From positions 2,418,001-2,482,000 of the forward strand of contig JAQFWX010000003.1 of the NCBI GenBank assembly GCA_027605045.1: a stretch of DNA of 64,000 nt, in the 5' to 3' direction. Shown piece by piece: positions 60,228 to 64,000 of the stretch; within the stretch, counting starts at the first letter, position 1, and the number at the start of each line of letters is the position of its first letter. This DNA is from Phallus indusiatus (taxonomy: Eukaryota > Basidiomycota > Agaricomycetes > Phallales > Phallaceae). Made by a program: the position numbers and the translations under genes. The notes under the pieces were generated by a model. It ran no database searches. It saw only the letters and a list, made by a program, of their open reading frames with translations, and was not told the origin of the DNA.

Positions 60228-61333
60228 ATGCCTTCTATCGTACCTGCCCCTCCAGTCGACGAAACTGCCTATTCGATTAGAGAAGAAGAAAAGAATTTTT
60301 TCAAGCTAGCAACTGGGATAAATGATGACGAAGGACTACGGAAGCACATCTGTGAAATTCAAGCTCGAGCTTATTCAGTACGACCGTCTCATGACCATTG
60401 CATGATCGCTGAGTTCTCTCCAAACTAGATATTTCCATATCCATGTATCCGTGCCTTTTATTTCCTGAAGTCAGTACAGATAGCCCTTTCACACAACTAT
60501 GTCTAATTTGTGTCGCTTTATAGCTTCCAGCTCTGCCATTATCAGATCTATAAAGACATCCTGAAACTCGGCAAAGAGCGGCCTGATGCCATATACTTGG
60601 AGATTGGATGCGCTTGTGAGTCGAACATTTATAAGTTTTTCGGATTGAAGCTCCAAAAAAGCGTCATTTTTTCAGTCGGAACCGACCTTCGCAAATTGAT
60701 AGCTGATGGTTATGCTCTGGAGAATGTCGTTGCATCAGATATCGAAAAGGGTATGATAGCATCCTCGGCTATAAAGTCATTTGTAACCCGTTCAAAATAG
60801 ATTATTATGACCTCGGGCACCAGCTATTCAGAACGACTCCTGAGACCTATCCTTTTCCCTTTATTCCAGGAGATGTATTTGATCTTACATCTGAACTTCC
60901 TGAAGCCCGTTTAAACACAGGACCTTCGCCTCCATTGCGTTCCCTCACTTCGCTAGTCCCATTGCACAGTCGCGTCTCGGTGTTACATGCCTCGTCCGTT
61001 TTCCACCTATTCCCGCCTGAAAAACAGCAAAGACTGGCTCATATTTTTGCAAGTCTTTTATCACCTTCAAGTGGTTCCATAATTGTAGGCAAACAGATGT
61101 CCACGGAGTCAGGCATAAAGGAATGGGATTTTGGGAATGCAGTTGGATATGCTTGGTTGTATTCCGTCTCAGCTTGGAAAGATCTTTGGATGGGAGATAA
61201 TGGCCCTTTCAAACCTGAGGAGGTGGACGCACAGGTATCGGAAGCACCTTTGCCTGTCAATGTGGGTAATGCAGCCGTTGGTAAATCTATCCCGATTCTC
61301 ACATTTATGGAGTGGAGCTTAAAGAGAGTTTAA
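60228..61333 (+). CDS. SAM-dependent methyltransferase, paralog A
   Basis: Five exons. MPSIVPAPPVDETAYSIREE and NFFKLATGINDDEGLRKHI start the protein, then IFPYPCIRAFYFLK, YKDILKLGKERPDAIYLEIG (motif I), FGTDLRKLIADGYALENVVA and SDIEKDYYDLGHQLFRTTPE. PFIPGDVFDLTS, VSVLHASSVFHLFPPEKQQR and LSPSSGSIIVGKQM follow (the core beta-sheet), ending WKDLWMGDNGPFKPEEVDA and LTFMEWSLKRV. Rossmann-like class I methyltransferase of the type common in mushrooms near secondary-metabolism genes; substrate unknown. Motif I reads LEIGCAF rather than DVGCG-type. Converges on paralog B with 127 bases between stops. Confidence 0.85.
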
Positions 61334-61460
61334 AAAACTTGTATGTATTGAGCAGATGACATGAATATCATCCAAATTTCTACTTGAGCGCGCTAGCTCG
61401 CATTTGCAGCAATTAATACTGACATTTCCAACCGAATTAAGCAGAACGTGACTGCATTAT

Positions 61461-62649
61461 TCACAAACGTTTTACACTCCAGAGAAGCCAGTAGCCCTGT
61501 CCAGTATTCGAATCGCCCGTCTGAGTCGTCGGCGCCGTGATCCCCAATCTTTCAAGAGAAAATGGCTCGAGACACGCGCGAAACTCCACATCACTCGGCT
61601 TGAACGGTCCACCTGAGCCAGTCAATAACTCTTTCCACGTTTCAGGACTGTGTAGTCCAACGACTTTGCTTATATGTGATGGTAAAACTTGCGCTGTGAT
61701 GGCTCCGCCTTGGCCGCCTAACATCATTGAGCCCGGCTGGGGAGATAGCAGTTCATTCATGAGATGCGCTAGCTCGCGCTGCTTTTCATGATCGAACAAG
61801 TGAAAAAATGCGGACGCGTTAATGACGCTAATTTTGCCTTTGAGTTCACCTAGGTTTTTCAGCATGTGCAGATCCGGGATAGGTCCATCCACTCTCGGAC
61901 TGACAATATTCAAGTTGGGAGTGGATTCAGAATCAGCATTCGTTGCGAACTCGGTTTGGAATATGTCGCCTTCAAAGAACGCAAGTGGAAAGGTCTCTGG
62001 TGTTGTCTTGTAGAGTTTATGACCAAGGTCAAAGAACTCTAGTAGTAATGACGTCAAGAATTTTTTTTGGAACTGAGAATGCGTTTTCTAACCTTTGCGA
62101 AGATCACTGCATATAACGTTCCGCAAGGGAAAACCGTCGTATATAGCTCTCCGCGCGTCGTTTCCAACTGGATGGAAGCGATTTGTCTTAATAGTGATAA
62201 GGATAAATAGTAAAGTCCCACATACACCCGCAGCCCACATCTAACAAGATTGCGTTCTCTCGATTTTTGCCCAACTCCAGAACAGCCTGATATTCGGGGT
62301 TTTTGGGGAGTGGCGAGCTGTTATAAAGCGTAAATTGTAGCTTGAAACACGTTAAACTGAGCTAACTCAATGAATGCGAATCGTCGGATACAAGGGTACG
62401 GGAAGATCTAGTTTCAAACGAAACGCGTAAATTTGCGCGACCCGGTTTCATTATAAGAGCTCAAAGCCTTACAGCAAATGCTTCGGCTTGAACCTGAAGA
62501 ATATGCTGCTTTAAGTCTTCATCGTCCTTGATTCCAGTGCATTCCTTTAGAATTCTGGCTTCTTCTGCAGCGATACGATAGAGGGATGGATCGAGTGTAC
62601 GTAGTACCGCATAAGTGTCCAAAAGCTTTGCTTCGTTTGAGTGAGACAT
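61461..62649 (-). CDS. SAM-dependent methyltransferase, paralog B
   Basis: Reads from the ATG at 62647-62649: MSHSNEAKLLDTYAVLRTLD, then CTGIKDDEDLKQHILQVQAE, LELGKNRENAILLDVGCGC (motif I), NDARRAIYDGFPLRNVICSD and EFFDLGHKLYKTTPETFPLA. FFEGDIFQTEFA, ISVINASAFFHLFDHEKQRE and LSPQPGSMMLGGQGG follow, ending TWKELLTGSGGPFKPSDVEF and YWLLWSVKRL. Same domain order as paralog A and matching intron positions, but clearly divergent, so the inverted duplication is old. Motif I is canonical here. An exon with the C-I-R segment between 62460 and 62300 is short and its edges are uncertain. Substrate unknown. Confidence 0.82.
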
Positions 62650-62799
62650 GTGTTGACTTTTGAACGGAGGGGATGAACCTTTCGAATAAGCCTAGCTCAG
62701 AAGCCTTGAAAATTGATTCTTTTTATGTAGTCACGGTGGGTGAGTCATTTTGATTTGACCAATACCAAAAGGGATCACGGGAACAGTGAGATAATGACT

Positions 62800-62960
62800 C
62801 AGACTCCTACCCAGTCGCTCTTTTGCGTATGGCTCAAAGTGCGAGTTGTATATATATAAGATAAAAATAAATTATGGGTGTAAGTGGGTGTTCAGGGTGA
62901 TATCGAGGTCCGCCGTTTCCCAATTCGCTCATACGCAAAAGAGCGACTGGGTAGGAGTCT
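62800..62960. mobile_element. MITE with perfect 31-bp TIRs, MULE-like
   Basis: The arms 62801-62831 and 62930-62960 are exact reverse complements (AGACTCCTACCCAGTCGCTC onward). The decamer gataatgact sits on both sides (62790-62799 and 62961-62970) with one extra c on the left. A non-coding core of about 100 bp separates the arms. A 9-10 bp duplication suggests mobilisation by a Mutator-like transposase. Inserted just upstream of methyltransferase B. Confidence 0.8.
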
Positions 62961-63464
62961 GATAATGACTTACCCTTGATGCATGCATGATGCTTGATGG
63001 CTTGCCGCTTTCGATGGTTTGTCTCTGGTTATAAAAAAAAGGCTTAAATCTGGCCAATGAGAGTTGATTTGACGATGAAATTAAAATAAAAATGAAATTG
63101 TCTCAAGGTCCACAATACACGAGCGGGTGACGTGGTCTCATTGCCGTGATACACGGATGCCCTCGTGGACTTCAGATATAAATAATAGATAGGTTATTAG
63201 CAGCAGGCGCTTTGTTTATAGTATTAGCGGGAATAGCTGTCAAAAAAGTCTTCTTCATGATGTCAACCTGAAAGTCTGCTCTAACCGTCTGATAGCTAGC
63301 TCATCGGAGACGCAGAAGGGGTATTATAATAAGTGACGTCCCAATCAAGCAATAAGTTACTACGCGAGAGTTCAATTCAAATATAATTCTTTGTGCTTAT
63401 TATGCACTACGAGAATCCACAATATCATTTGTTTAACTAGTGAAAATATCTTCCATTCTGTAAC
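62961..63464. other. Intergenic, nothing assigned
   Basis: No coding signal. Confidence 0.6.
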
Positions 63465-64000
63465 TCATTGCAGCAACCATTTGAGTCCTTCATGAAGATC
63501 TCTACGTTGTTTCTTGGCTGCCTCGAAATCTTTGCAGAAAAGCCAAAAACCATGAGGACATCCAGGATAACTGCAAAGTTCGTTCAATTGAGTTCAATAT
63601 AAATTGAGCATTACTAACATGTCAAGTTTAGTTGGGACTCCAGCTTCCCTCATAAGCTTCTCATAGAGTAATCCTTCATCTCGAAGCACGTCTAGGCCAC
63701 AGACCTGCATATAAGCTTTAGGCAAATAGTTTAGTGAACCCCATAGAGCTGGCGAGATCTCTGGATTTTCTGGAGGATATTCCGCATGGTATGCTTCTAC
63801 GAGAGGAATTTTAGTATCTTAAATTCGATTCACTCCAAGACGAAAAACACTCGACCTTGGAACATCTGGAACAGGTATTTTGGTAAGATACGTTTATCTT
63901 CGTCTTTATCCAGAGATAAAAGTTCAGGTTTGTATCTAATACAAAGGGGCAAAAGTGTTGTTCAACATCGTATCCTGGGACATGCAAAGAGATTTCGCAT
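63465..64000 (-). CDS. Alpha/beta hydrolase (HSL type), 3' part only
   Basis: Last exons of a minus-strand gene whose 5' part lies beyond the window. Reads RYKPELLSLDKDEDKRILPK, LFQMFQ then EAYHAEYPPENPEISPAL, YMQVCGLDVLRDEGLLYEKL (catalytic Asp), REAGVPTKLDIYPGCPHGFW (catalytic His), and QRRDLHEGLKWLLQ with a TGA stop at 63465-63467. Paralog of the hydrolase at 40054-41439: same order of motifs, same intron before YPG. The oxyanion and nucleophile motifs would be upstream of the window edge. Likely an esterase; intactness cannot be judged. Confidence 0.8.

Overview
The window looks like nuclear DNA of a mushroom-forming basidiomycete (Agaricomycetes). Nearly every gene is cut by many 45-60 nt GT-AG introns. 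The protein families also fit: DUF6535 and DUF6699 proteins, expanded SET and P450 paralogs, a GH131-CBM1 secreted glucanase, an alpha-kinase and an F-box/LRR-type protein. Coordinates are genomic spans from start codon to stop codon. Introns were placed by eye from reading frame, splice sites and paralog comparison.

Region 1-4,950 has a SET gene with a damaged donor site, a complete cytochrome P450 and a truncated SET copy. Region 5,200-15,600 is mostly decayed: four degenerate minus-strand copies of one gene family (tentatively Clp1-like) flank a large DUF6535 membrane protein gene. Region 15,680-21,350 holds a DUF6699 gene, a short-chain dehydrogenase on the minus strand, and a large gene joining a putative nuclease-like domain to an atypical protein kinase. 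Region 22,000-32,240 holds GH131-CBM1, SET C, a histidine phosphatase, a second SDR, a candidate solo LTR and SET D. Region 34,054-36,218 is a second P450, a duplicate of the first, with its distal promoter segment in the opposite orientation. Region 36,763-41,439 has two paralogous orphan genes sharing a conserved 7-nt micro-exon, then an HSL-type hydrolase carrying an in-frame stop.

The most striking object is a 6.77-kb DNA transposon at 42,358-49,124. It has about 120-bp terminal inverted repeats and a 6-bp direct repeat (gacaga) at both ends. It encodes an IS3-like DDE integrase (transposase) and, head-to-head, a multi-exon alpha-kinase with an N-terminal CxxC zinc module and a second, degenerate alpha-kinase-like segment.

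After it come an FAD monooxygenase, an F-box protein, a GH92 alpha-mannosidase, protein phosphatase methylesterase 1, two convergent methyltransferase paralogs, a small MITE with perfect 31-bp TIRs, and the 3' part of a second HSL-type hydrolase that runs off the window. Housekeeping genes (PME1) and secreted carbohydrate-active enzymes (GH131, GH92) are thus mixed with fast-turnover, duplicated and transposon-borne genes.
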